A stretch of DNA of 64,000 bases from Sinohyriopsis cumingii (GCA_028554795.2 JAPYKE020000263.1:1364001-1428000), one strand, 5' to 3'; counted from the stretch's first letter, positions 48,200-60,752 are shown. Notes: generated from the sequence alone by a model not told the origin. Numbers and translations are program-made.

Positions 48200-51100
48200 G
48201 ATGTTATTGAATATCATGCAAAGCAGTCTGGGAAAACCACTTGTAAACACCAGGAATTGATTCATAAAGTTATAGAAGGCTGTCAAAATGTCAAAGACAT
48301 GTTACAGTCATGACAAACTGCATGAGAAGATCTCACAACAGGGTTTGAACAAACGTTTACACTGCTGATTAAACCAACAAAAGAAATTGCCAAATGTGCT
48401 GCGGATATTAAGAGGGTGCAAGGTGGAACAGGTGGCAATGCTAACAGGGAACAAAAGAAGAACCAGATCCAATCGTAAAGTAGCTAAACACACCAAGGAT
48501 ATAAAAAATGCCAATAGAGCAACTGCAGAGACTATTATGCTCTTGCCACAGGCGATTGAGGAATGCAAAGAAGACGTTGGAGAAATTGGAGAGACTGTTG
48601 GTGTATTTGCAAAAGGCACCCATGCACTTGATTAAAACGTTAGACTGGCAGTTGCCAAGATACTAAATGAGCCACCCGAATAGAAGTCGCAGTTGTCAAC
48701 ACCAATTCATTATTTTAAAGAATCAGCTCACCAGGCCATTTTCGCAAATCCAATACATGTCACTCTTAACGGACTCCACCATTAGAAATAGTATGCAATA
48801 AAAATGACATCAAGAACACATCATAAATTTATGAGTACTGTATGGCCTAAAATGGTATTTAGAGAGTTTACTGGGAAGAAACCATGTACCGGTGAATGGT
48901 ATGATCATTATGTATAAATACTTAATTGATTTGTAGGTAGAAGAGCTGAAGAAGGTAAAATTTTATGGAGAGAATATATGAACCTCAACCAGTAATCCAG
49001 TAATACCATTGCAGCCACAACAAGAGGAATTGTCAAGACAACAAGATGTATTGCCAAGACAACAACAGTGTCCTAGATTGCAAACACTAGACCCGGACAT
49101 AGAACATATTACAGAAGAAGATAAACAGTATTATAAACAACAGCAAAAAGATGAGAAACAATAATTGCAAAGATGTATTTCAAGAATGTGCACCCAAAAG
49201 CAAAGATTTAGCTCGGCTATGACCTGAAAAACTTGCACAAAAAATATGTGCAAAAACACCAGAATATATGCAGACATCTGCACTTGCACCTGCACAAACA
49301 CAGATAGAAGAAACACATGCAAAAGCATCAGAACAATAAAACCAACAACCAAAGACAGAAAATGGACTTACTAAACCTGCAAAAATAAAAGCAATGTGAA
49401 AACAACCCAAAGAAAAACATCCTGCACCCATGCACCCATACCAGATGAAGAAGAAAAAAATAGGTGGCTGAAACAACAACAAATGCAACAAAAGATGTAC
49501 TCATCAAGAACGTGAAAAAGCTTTACCTGTGCCTCCACCAGTACAATATACACGGAAGAAAACATGCAAAAACACAACACCATCCCGCACATGCACCCCA
49601 AGGTGAAGTGTTACTTTTACTTCCAACAGGACAAAGTTCACAATGAAGACCTTTTCCCACAGCACAAGATTTACATATGTCTCCAACTTTGTTTGCTGAA
49701 ATGGAAGCAGCATGTGAAAAATTGGCAGAGTGATTAGATCAATAACCTAGACACAGATTTTACGAATTTGACATAATGGAAGATTACAAACAATGGGTAG
49801 GCAAACAAATAAAAAGGTATCAGCAATAGCAATCAAAACAAGGAGAAGACATTGTTGGCCTGTGTCACCCAAACAACCTCACAGATCTGTTGGAATCAGT
49901 TCATGCTGCCAGCAACTCACCAGAAATAATTCATGAGGCTGCATCGATTTGTCCATGATTCCTCACCATTGGCATCATGGACAGAAACATACTGCGCTGA
50001 TGCATGAGCTAGTTGAAGATATCAGTGATTTATATGGCAAACTTCATTTGTATAACACCGATGATGAGTTCTGAAACAACTGAGACACTTCTTGTGATAT
50101 GCAAAAGTGTGCTGCGAATCAACAGGTTGCTGTCAATGCAACCCAAAGCATTGCCTTGAATATTATAATCTCATCAACAAAACCAGAATTTGTGTGACTT
50201 TTTCTACATGTGTTACTGCAGCAAGTTTATTGCAGTTGCTCTAATATCTTAACACAACCATGTGGTGGTCTGCCTGCAAACAACACATTTGTGTTTTCAC
50301 CAGCTCATTGACAGCTTTGGGTGTGGTAGAACTTCCTTCGCCTATGATATTACCTCAATAAATGATGAGGTCTGATGAAGAATTTCGGTGTTGACTAGTA
50401 AAGACTCTAAAATTTCTATGTGTGAACATGAGCCCACACTTAGCTCTGTCATCTCAGTTAAACTCTGCAGTATCTGGTTGACATTGGAGTTTATGTGTGA
50501 ACATGAGCCCACACTTAGCTATGTCATCTCAATTAAACTCTGCAGTATCTGGTTGACACTGGACAGTCTATGTGTGAACATGAGCCCACATTTCGCTATG
50601 CCATCTCAATTAAACTCCGCAGCATCTGGTTGACACTGGACAGTCGTCATGGACAACAGTTCTTGGTTGGCCAAAAGATGTTCCCAAAAAAAAAATTTTG
50701 TTTTCCGTTCATCACCTGCATCCGGTACTGGATATAATATTGCACATGACAGTCAGAATTACCTCAACAGCACAAATCTGTTTAACCTGTGACACCATCA
50801 GTGCCAATTATGAAAGCAGTCTGATACAACTGGCATAGTTGTTCAAGGTTTTACACTGTTTGGGTTTTCACCATCTGTGGAACCAAATGATTTGACATCA
50901 ATCACTCCCATGGCTTCTGTTTATTGTCCATGTCATAATAATTGGTAGACACTTATTCCTTTTACCCCTGTGGATGAAGACGGGGCACGTGGTAGATCTT
51001 CGAGAAGAAACATTGACGATACAACTGAATAAATCGACCTACTATTTAATATAATGACAGTGGTACTGGACCTGGTGACATTGTTCATGTACTGTTCACA

Positions 51101-51560
51101 GGTGCACTGAAAGTGCTTGGGGTATTGTCATCACTGCAATAATCACTAAACAAGGTGCAATGCGAGTTGCTGATAGTATCAAAAACAATGCTGTGGATCG
51201 AATTAAAAAGTGGGGATTGCAAGTGGCTTAATCGCTCTGAAATCAGTTACAATACCGGCTCAATGATTGCAAATCTAGCAATCTGTAGTGGATTACAGTT
51301 GAGGGCATGAGTGACAATAGTGGTTTTGCCCTGCATCACTGTATGATTCTGGCTCCTTGTTTGGTTCTTTTCACTTTCATGGATTATTAATGCTGACAAC
51401 CCATAGGTGCATAATGGGTGTAGTCTTTTTGCTAAAATGGGCAAACGTTATGGGGAATAGCAGTTGTGGTTCTTATAGAATAAAAAGCCAAAAGCCTTCG
51501 CTGCTACTCTAGTATAGTTATCAATGAGCTGATGACAACAGTACTGAAGAAGTCTGTATC
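48200..51560 (+). other. Unidentified decayed tract that looks once coding
   Basis: Several frames on the + strand give compositions unlike random intron: a Lys/Glu/Ala-rich stretch near 48390-48630, a Gln-rich stretch near 49010-49160 with its counterpart near 49470-49500, and a short Gly/Val/Ala-rich, membrane-like stretch near 51080-51220. CAA and CAG triplets are frequent. No hallmark enzyme or capsid domain is visible. A worn virus-like or large DNA element (for example of Polinton kind) is one possible source, a processed pseudogene another; both are guesses. If it is a mobile element it is broken many times and old. Confidence 0.25.
50417..50645 (+). repeat. Tandem repeat, about 76 bases, three copies
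   Basis: Units start with TATGTGTGAACATGAGCCCA at 50417, 50492 and 50569 (periods 75 and 77) and contain CATCTCAATTAAACTC and GTATCTGGTTGACA. Divergence between units is only a few bases, so the array is recent compared with its surroundings. Confidence 0.85.
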
Positions 51561-52156
51561 CTGCTGTTACATTAGATTTATTGCTTTGGGAAAAGCACAA
51601 AACAAATTAGAAATACAGAATTTTACAACTTTTACGCAAATATATAAATAATACCTAAAAAATTGAATTAATTAAACAAATCATGATTTATATCATTCTC
51701 TGTCTATCAATATTAGATTTGTTAGACTGTTAACATGTTGAAATATGTTGAAATGTTGTCATAATATAGGGAGAAAAGCAGTTATGCTTTTAGAACTTTT
51801 GACCAATCCCATTCTAATATAATGAATTATGTTTCATCTTAACCCTGGTGCCTGCTGACATTTCTGAAAGAATCAGTTTTCCCAACTAAGCGAAAAGAAA
51901 AAGATTACAATTTCTGAACTTAAGTAAGAAATTTCAAGATGTTTTGTGAAACTGGGGACACTTCAATTTAGCCTTATGGCCTGCAGTCGAATAGCGAATT
52001 TAGTCCAGATGATAAATGGACATCTTGTACTACACTAATATTTGGTCTTATAATAAAGAAACCAAGGTTTTCTTTGTGTGATCTTATTCATGATTCACTC
52101 ATCAGTATAGTGCTTGGTCAAAAGTGAGAAGACACCTGAGCAAGAAAAGTTGACTT

Positions 52157-52160
<4 letters not shown>

Positions 52161-52221
<61 letters not shown>
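52161..52221. repeat. (CT)n(TA)n compound microsatellite
   Basis: About 18 CT followed by about 12 TA repeats. Confidence 0.95.
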
Positions 52222-52839
52222 ATGGTCACTGCATGGATTAAGATGATTTTGAACATCATTTGGTATATGTACACTAATGAATATATTGATTATAGTTAAA
52301 AATGATACATTTGTTGTGGGAAACAGTCAGAAGCAGATGCTAATTCTTTTAGCCATTAAAGATTTAAGTAATATTTAAGAAAAATATCTTTAAAAAATGG
52401 AATATTAGGTTATGCAAATTCAGAACAGTTTGAAAATGCCTCACAACAGGATCCATAGAACATGAGAAATAATTTGGACAAGCAAAACTCAACCGTAGAA
52501 TGGATGATAATGTAATTTCTATCCGTATTTATCAAATTCAAACTGAAGTTTCACAGAGTTTAGGTATAAGGAGATGTACTGTAAGAAAGCAAACAATGAA
52601 GTCTTAGCAAGATCTTACATCACTTATTTAAATGTTTAAGTAGAGAAATAACTTGACATTTGAAAACCAGTAGTCAATAATAATTCTTAATGATGAAACT
52701 AAAGATGCTTGCAGCAAAGATTAAAAGTTTATGTTTGGAGAAAACCCAATGAAGAATGTCAGACAGAGTGTTAGGGCTGTACTGTGCATACTTGAAATTC
52801 AAGAATATTTTGGAGGTATAAGGTTGAACTGAGGTTTCA

Positions 52840-53095
52840 AATTCTGTTACAGATCGCTTTAATCCTATTACAGACCTCTCTAATTATATTACCTAGGTCT
52901 GCAATTCAGTTATAGATGTCTACAAATGAAACAAAAAATGTTAAGGTCTTTACTCAAATTAGAGAGGTCTCGAATTAAATTAAAGAGGTATATTATTGAT
53001 ATATAGAGCTCTCTATTTAAATTATAAAGGAATCTAATTGAATTAAAGACATCTCTAAAGAAACTGAGAGGTCTGTAATGAACTGAATATATGTA
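52840..53095. repeat. Degenerate 25-30 bp repeats that switch orientation
   Basis: The left half repeats ATTACAGACCTCTCTAATT-like boxes; the right half repeats the reverse complement, AATTAGAGAGGTCT(C/G)(G/T)AATT, with the switch near 52930. The whole can fold back on itself. Confidence 0.6.
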
Positions 53096-56000
53096 CAAAC
53101 AGCTGCCCATGCGCTTATTGTCAAGAACTTGTCCAGAATGTATTTTGTTTCAAACAAGACTTAAGAATTTTGTTGAAAACCTTGATGTTGATATCATCAT
53201 CCTGTCAAGTGTATATACAAAACTTTAGAGGAATTTTAAATGATGGGGAAAGACACACCCCGACTTCCCAGCCAAGGGTTGGGTGGGTGGGGTTACTCCT
53301 GAAATTGCTAATATTTGTCTGAACTAAACATTTAATTGGGTACATAATTATGTGTACTTTACACTTGCCAGCATGTTACTGCTTATGTCCTGAAATTTAC
53401 ACAAATCGTTTTCAGCTGTAAAGGAGTTTTTTTGTTGTAATGAAATGACATATCTCATGTCATGTGACCTTTTTTTACCAGTTTTCTGAATGAAAATGTT
53501 ATTGTACATGCTAAATGAAACTTTGGATTTCACTTCAGCAATCTTCCTCTGTAACATGAGCATCATGTTCTCTGCCATCTTTGTCTCCTTTTGCAGCAGC
53601 AGGCCCCATCTCCCAGTTGTTTCAAGCTCATTCATTTCTAGCTGTCAGTCTGCTTCGCTTAGAGAGTTATAGCAGTTTTATATGTGCTAAGTATACAAAT
53701 CACAGCCTTTTCCTGGTCATATAGTAGCAGTTTCTGTACCACTCATGGCACCATTACATACACATGTGCGTTGCATGATTTGCAGTTCTTGATTAAAGTC
53801 ACGCTGAATGGTAATGGCTTACCAGTATGCTTCAGTTTTATTAAAAATTATTAATCACACTCCATTATATAAAAAGTGGGAATTTTATTTCTTTTTCATA
53901 ATTTTTTGTCCAGTGTTTTCTGAAGAATTTCTCGTAGAATTGGAGGAATGCTCAGCCTGTATGTAAGACTATATTTGAATGTAAGGTCAGTACCATCTCT
54001 ATATAGGACGAAGTAAACCCCATGTTAATACGACCATTAAGGAGGAGTAGCGGTCACAAGATTGTCAAGATGGTGAACATACTGGATGTCATATCTGCAT
54101 AATTTTAATTTACAGTAATTATAGCAACACATTGTGGAAAGGAATGGACATGTAGTAGAGCAACATGAAAAAGAAGTTATATTTTATGCAGAAAAATAGT
54201 AAAATTTATGAAAGTTGCTGAAAAACTAAAACCTTTACTCAAACTATTTTCATAAATTTGAGCAAAATAATTATGTTTACATCTTTTTCAATCTGGGTAG
54301 CCTCTTTATTCTTAAAAATTGAACAACACATAACAAATGTCATAGCTGAATTTGTATTCATAATCAATTCTCAACACAAAATTGAAAAATAGAATAGTAT
54401 GACTATTTTGGAAAAAGGTGGAAAAAACTAAGGATTCTGAAAATGAAAGAAAAACAACAGAAAAGCTAGGGCTTTTAGAAAGATTGTTATTAGGACTGGC
54501 ATGTACCTCCTGTGGGTATTATTTCTAATGCCAGAGAAGGGCAGACAATTTCAATTTAAATAGCTTTGAGCCCCCAGTCAACAATGCTGATGGTTTAGGT
54601 GTATAAAAGACTCAAGGTGAAAGTTATAACAATTTAGTAAAATATCAACGTATTCAACTATTTCATCTACGATTTCTCAACCATAATTCTTTCGACAAAT
54701 ACAGTGATCTATTCCGTTGCCAGTTACTATCCTCATATGAAATTACAGTCTTAAGAGCATATGTTTACCTTCAGTGTTGATTCTATTACTCGTCTATTCA
54801 CCTCTCATTTTTTCTCCTCTGTTACTTCATGAAAATTAAAAAGTAATTATACATTTCAACATGTGTACATCACAAAGAAGTATAACAAAGTGGATACAGT
54901 GATTAAAATTGATTTAATTATGGAAATGTCTATACAGTCAATTATATTGGGGAAAAAAAACTTACAACCACACTGTTTCAAAAGTACTTCATAGAAGTAG
55001 CCAATATAGACTTGTACAAGGAGGAGTCATGATTCAAAACTGGTAATCCTGATGAAAATCATTCAAGATACAGATATAAAAAATTAACACCAAGATAAAG
55101 AACAAAATCTATTTCTCATTTTGGCTGGTTGGGAAGGTTTTCTCTCTAGATGTAGACTGAGATTCTGAAAGTTGTAGTGTTCTGCTTCCCTCTGCACTTA
55201 ACTTGGGTATCTAATAATGTGTGGGAAATTGCTGGTCATGTCTGCTTCTCCATTTGTTAGATAGTTTAGAACATGCCTGAAATGGTTGGGGTCTCGATAT
55301 ATGAATAGGTGTACACACTTTCAGTGTGATATGCTTTAAAGGACAATTTCACATAACTAGGTATGCCTGAACAGAAGATTATCCATCTGTAAAGTTGAGA
55401 CAGATATCACAAACTTCCAATCATTAAGATTCAGCATTATTTTCTTATCCTAGGTCTGATAACCTAGGTTAGGTTGGAGTGGGTGTATATACCATGCTTG
55501 GGTCTTTAACAGTGGTCCTTAATTTGGGTAAATTGAGGCTTCCTATGAAAGGGCTCTCAAAATCGTCATCCACTCTGAAAGTATGCAAATGGCATCCACC
55601 TCATGAAATGGAGCAACCATTGCATCTGCTAATGGTCCAGGATAAGATAACCTGACAGAGGTTGGTTACAGGTGATTGCATTACTGGGTTGAATAATCTC
55701 TACCCTCTTCATCTCTTGCTTCTTGGGTGTTGACAAGAGTCTCTTATTAAATGAAGGTAGTATTCTTAGCCCAACAGGGGTACATCAACCAATTAAGTAG
55801 GCATTGTATGATGAGCTGGAACTTGCTGAGCTGGGCAGACTCGGAAAGGATCTTGTCTAGGCAAAAATATAAGACTACGACTACTGCACAAGGGCCTGTG
55901 ATGTGGAGCCAGACTTTTTTTTTACTTCAGTTTTTGGATGTTTTGGAAACTTCTGTATGGGATATTGGGAACATCAAAGTGTGGATCATGGTTTGTACTG

Positions 56001-56769
56001 ACAAAATGTGAGCAGGGTAAAAATGACAGATAAGTATTATATCATTAAAAGTAGTTCTTTTGCCCCAGAAATTACATTTTGTTATGACTATAGAGTTTGC
56101 CTGTTAAATTTCAGAGACAAGTGGTCAAGTCTCAGCATCTTGAGATCTTGCAGTCACGACATTTACAGTGCAGATGTGAAGAAGTTATTATTGCATAGAT
56201 GATGACAAAACACTTATGGTGGATAATTGTTTGACTCTGCCATAAGTTTGTACAAGATGTATTCACTGGCTAATGCCATATATTGAGGAAAAAGCAATTA
56301 GGTGGAAGGATGTGTCACAGGTACCTGTGCTCTGCATGGCAGTATGCACCAGAAGTACCTTGTGCTAAAGAAATGTTATCTTGACTTCAGTATGTTTGTA
56401 ACAGAAGCTATGTCAGTGACTTGTACTAAATAAAGTTCAGTTTACATGCACAGTGAAGTTTTCCGCTATCATATTTTGACTTTATTGTGGGAAACAAATA
56501 GTGGTAACTTTCTAAAAAGCCTTTTTCCTTGAACAGAAGTTTGAATCAGGTAATTTGACATTAATGCTGTCTACCTTCATGCAGACTTGTTATATTGTAC
56601 CTTCAGTGCACCTCATATTTGGCAGAACAACATCAAATACACTTAATGGATGTGTTTATTTGTGAACAATCATTTGAAAATTTTGCTTACCTAGTTGTAT
56701 AGTTGTAGAGGTAAATAGATTTCAATTTCAATTTGCGGTCATAAACTAAGTTATAGAAAAGAACAAAAA

Positions 56770-57130
56770 CCAACACGTTTTGTAAAATTCAAGAAATAAT
56801 GTATCTCCCTAGAATACAAAGTCAAGCAAGATTTATAAAGAACTTACAGTATTGTGAATTAGATTCAAAATAGTCCTTAACATTCTATCACAAGTCCAGA
56901 TGTATGTGTTGATGTGCCAGTATTCTTGAATATGCTTATGTGCCAGTGGCCTTGGCTGTGGCAATGTGTATTTTGATGTATCACAATAATACAGTCCAAA
57001 AACTGGCCTTGTCTGAATTGAATAACTTTCATTCCAGATTAATGTTCCTGTTGAAGAATATTATTGATGAGCACTTTGTATTTCCAGTGAATAATTATTT
57101 GAATAAATAATTTCACTCAAATTGAAAACT
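56770..57130 (+). repeat. Dispersed intronic repeat, copy 2
   Basis: Same orientation and same order of blocks as 20185-20545 (ACAGTATTGTGAATTA, CACAAGTCCAG, TATTCTTGAATATGC, ACAGTCCA, GCACTTTG, AATAATTTCACTC). It lies immediately upstream of exon F; its end is about 170 bases from the acceptor. Confidence 0.6.
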
Positions 57131-57303
57131 GAACACAACAATAAGACTGGCTCTGCTTCAAGATGTTAAGGCTAGAATGAGTGATTTTAAGAAAAGGAAT
57201 AGTATATACCCCTTTACTTGACCAAGGCTGCAATTACCATATACTGGAAATGCTCTGTCTCTGAATGAAATTTTGTTGTTTATTGTTTGTTGTTTTTTTC
57301 TAG

Positions 57304-57470
57304 CACAAATGAACAACTGAGGGAATCGATTGTGCTTGAACCACAATGGTTGATCAAGGCTATGAAGTCCCTCATCACTGCTGAGATGTTTGTCCTGAGA
57401 AAACATCCCCAAGCCGCAGAATACTGGCACAAGTTTAAAGAAGAGGGAAAGCTGACACAAGAACTGTTAG
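57304..57470 (+). CDS. ROCO GTPase, exon F: COR domain, middle part
   Basis: Exon of 167 bases, entering in phase 2 (its first C completes AGC, Ser) and leaving in phase 1. It encodes STNEQLRESIVLEPQWLIKA, MKSLITAEMFVLRKHPQAAE, then YWHKFKEEGKLTQELL. The 'LR..I.L.PQWLI......I' block is the best conserved part of COR. The following 'G.LT.ELL' with the next exon's 'W' is the standard continuation. The acceptor is strong (TTTTTTCTAG), but the donor G|GTTTGT at 57471 is weak compared with the other five, which could permit retention or a different downstream choice. Confidence 0.9.
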
Positions 57471-58118
57471 GTTTGTAGACATAGTGTGTTATTAATGTCA
57501 CAATTCTTACTTTAGATTCCTTCTGCATTAGGGCTATTTGTTTCTTAAAACTTTTATAATAATTACTTACACATTGATGTTGTGTAGCTTATGCTTTTTC
57601 ATGCCAAGAAAACACTGAATTCAGTGTGAGTACAGACTCCTACAGACTAGAGATTTGTCAGTATGATGCAAACCACTTATGCACCTGGCTTGGGACTTAT
57701 GAAGAATGGTCATAGTTTTCAAGGATGTTTTGCTGTATGGACATTATGTTTGTTCACTAGAGAAAATCTACCTTTAGCCAGTGTTTACCGCCTAAGCACT
57801 CATCCATCTAGTCATTTCAAATGATCAAATGTTCCGTAATTAATAATTCTGTACCAGTAATGGTTTCTCCCTTTAAAGATTCCAGTTCATTAAGAGACAT
57901 TAAGTTATCTTAAGTATCCCACCTGTTTGGGGTTTGGTTAAACCATTCAAAAATGAACAAATAATGTACAAGTAAGTCCTTAAAAGTGTAAATAAATAAC
58001 AGCAATAACTTGCCTAACATTAAGTGGCAATGAGAAGCTAGCGTTTTCTTTCTATTAAAATAAAATTGACATGCTGAGTAAAAAATTATGTTATTGTTGG
58101 TGTTTCCTTTAAGATTTA

Positions 58119-58247
58119 TAGGTTACTGCATTTGTATGGAAAAATATGAACGAGTTTTTCTAATGGAAATACTGCACAACCTCGGGAGTGCAATATACCC
58201 ATCCGACAAAACGAGTTCATATTTTCCCATACAAATGCTATAACCTT
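58119..58247. repeat. Near-perfect inverted repeat with inner hairpin
   Basis: Arm 1 (58119-58159, containing GCATTTGTATGGAAAAATAT) pairs with arm 2 (58208-58247, containing ATATTTTCCCATACAAATGC) over about 40 positions with a few mismatches. The 48-base interval contains TGCAC..GTGCA, which can form a second small stem. It may be a folded-back MITE or the end of a larger element. Confidence 0.65.
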
Positions 58248-60000
58248 TTTATTATATGCTAATTTTTTTTATTCTGCCTAATGTTTAATAATATTAACAA
58301 AATACACGACAAGAAACAAAGTAACTGAATGTATGCTGCATTCAAACTAAATACACCAGAACGTATTCATCGTTACACAACAACAACATTATTATTGTGC
58401 ACATAACTCTGCAAAGATAAATTTGAACATAGCTGCGTGCTCGACATAACTTTCGAAAGAAAATGGCGTGTCTAGTTAAAATTGAAATTTGGAGTCATGT
58501 TGTGAATGAATGCATATTGCAACAACTTTTCCATTTGATCTGGAATTAATAGATCTTGGTATTTTTTTCGATTCTACAAACTTTTTTGATTATGGACAGG
58601 ATTTATATGTGACAATTCCACATGAAATACATGGGACTGAAGAAGCGAGGGAGAAATGTGTCGACATCTGCAAATGTGTTTCTGTTTCTGTCATTGAATG
58701 TTTGAAATCATAATTTGGGAAAAATATGAAGTCTTTCAATTGCAATTATCAAAAAGTCGCTATGGAATTTAATGCTTATTTCATTTTGAGTGCAGTAAGG
58801 AGGATGTAATTGCACTTATCATCGAAATTACAGTACAATTTCGAAATGTGTAATCAAGATTGAGAACCTATGAGATGGCTCATGTAATTCAGATTTGCAG
58901 AACTAAGAAAGTATATTTTGAGGAAATTCAGGATGTAAAACTGTAAGTATTTTCTTTTGCCATTCTTATCACCAGCTAAAGAAGACAGTGTATGACTTGT
59001 CACTTGTATGTTATTTGTAAGGACCCTTCTTGAATCTGTTGTATACTGTAGCTAGCCTAAATCCGAAACATTGTATCAACAAATTTAATGCGGAATGTGC
59101 CAAAGCAGCTGGGATGTGGCAGTCCATGAAACATCTATTTTAGTTAATTCAGAAACATTTAAACAACCACAATGTAAATTGCCTCTTATGCAAGTGTATA
59201 TTATCTGTTTACAAATCAAAAGTGCTTGTGTCTGCGTCCGTTGTTTGTTTGCATTAGAGAGTCGTTCCTTTATGCATGTGAATGCTATATGCGTATTGGC
59301 GCGCGAGTTCAGTATCGGGTAATACTGAACGATTCTGACAATGTAAAGTTAACTGAGAAATAAATGAGCATATAATAAGTAAACTTATAACATCCATGCT
59401 CTCACTCTGCTGTTAGTTCATGTGTATCTGTACTTTTTCTTCCATACAAAGTTAAAACGGTAAGTTCTTGTTGTAAATAAAAGGAATAAGATATTTAAAT
59501 CGGGTCATCATGTGTTTACCTCATGTAAACACACGAACGTACTTGGCATGCACTCAATATAACCAGGTGAGTGTACGCTGGAGATTTAAAATATTGCCAA
59601 TATTTCTGTTTTTCAGAATAATGTAAGGACAGTCTGAAGGACAGTATGGCCACAAGAAGGGCACTTGGCACACCCAAATTGCATCTATTGCTCGTTGTGC
59701 ACACTACAAATTATGACTTTTCGAAAACTATGGCCAGTAGAGGAAACAAAATGAATCCCCCTCATCATAATTTCCCCAGGACTGTGAGCACTCCAGTGTC
59801 TCAGGATTTTATGGGACCAACTTGCTAAAGCAGCATATGAGAGCAGCCCAGAAAGAGGGACTGAACATTCAAGGAGTTGATAGCCTCCCACCAAAATGGA
59901 GGAGATATGAGTAACTCTTTATGTTCTATGCAGCACATTGTTCCCTGCTGATAGGAAGGTGTTGCTCTGCTCATATTGAACCCCAAATGGCGTGTTGCTC

Positions 60001-60165
60001 CCACCCTTTAGTGAGGTGGAGCACCAAATAAGCGCAATTACCCCACCCATTAGGGAGGTGGAGCACCATCCCAGCATATTGGTCCCTCCCATTAATGAGG
60101 TGGTACACTGGACATCTCATGCCCATGTTAGTGTGTTTCTCTTTCCACTTGGCAGGTGGTGCACT
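60001..60165 (+). repeat. 43-bp tandem repeat, three copies and a diverged fourth
   Basis: The box CCCA(T/C)TA(G/A)(G/T)GAGGTGGAGCACC recurs; GAGGTGG stands at 60012, 60055 and 60097, and a weaker AGGTGG at 60154. The array abuts the TTCATGAA cluster. Confidence 0.65.
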
Positions 60166-60175
60166 ACCCTATGAA

Positions 60176-60385
60176 ATGATCATGAATAATTCATGAACTG
60201 GCATGAACTGTTCTTGAATGGTTCATGAAAGTTCATCAAAAGGTTCATGAACTATTCATGAATTTGCATGAACTGAAAATGGTCAGTTCATGAAATTATG
60301 AATTCATGAACTCACACTTCACAAACTGTTCTTGAACAGTTCATGAAATATTGATGAACTGACTTCATGAACAGTTCATAAAAGT
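60176..60385. repeat. Array of TTCATGAA palindromes
   Basis: The exact 8-base palindrome TTCATGAA occurs eight times in 182 bases, at 60190, 60222, 60244, 60255, 60287, 60303, 60340 and 60364. Near matches (GTTCTTGAA twice, GCATGAAC twice, GTTCATCAA, GATGAACT, GTTCATAAA) fill the gaps. Spacing is irregular (11 to 37 bases), so it is not a plain tandem repeat. Confidence 0.85.
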
Positions 60386-60734
60386 TAACCTACAAACTTC
60401 ATCCTCTAATAATTTTACTTTTCTGCTGTCTGATCTGAAAGAAAGGTGAGATTAGTTAATTACAGATAACCTCTGATCAACATTGTCTTCAGCTTTTAGT
60501 ACATTATTTTTGTACCCCACTTTATTTACTGGAATAATTATGGTCCAATTCAAAATTATTTAATCCCTTACACTTAATACACAACTTACTGAGCATTTAT
60601 ATTATTGGAGAATTTTGTCACTAGTTGCATTTTAACTGAAAGCTGACTATAGGTATAGTCACAGGAATCGGATGTTTTAATCATTAAAATATGACAATCA
60701 ATTTTGACAACATCATTACACCGATAACCTTATC

Positions 60735-60752
60735 TGTGTGTATGTATGTATG

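Larger units (their letters stand above)
40879..57303 (+). other. Intron 5 of the ROCO gene (about 16.4 kb)
   Basis: Phase-2 intron, GTAAGA donor, TTTTTCTAG acceptor. It is unusually rich in tandem arrays between 43.5 and 53.1 kb, listed separately. I recognise nothing in 42220-43505, 43780-45405, 51570-52150, 53100-56765, apart from short open frames at 55751-56202 that show no known motif. Confidence 0.8.

Noticed and set aside
49131-49713. Overlapping - strand frames rich in Cys, Phe and Val
   Set aside because: They are the antisense of the CAA/ACA-rich + strand tract and have no independent support.
55751-56202. Open frames in intron 5 as an extra ROCO exon or a nested gene
   Set aside because: Exons E and F already join within a continuous COR match, and the predicted peptides show no known motif.
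58510-58713. 67-residue open frame as a small gene
   Set aside because: Some protein-like composition and a CpG-richer setting, but no homology recognised, no splice partner and a fold-back element nearby that suggests mobile DNA.
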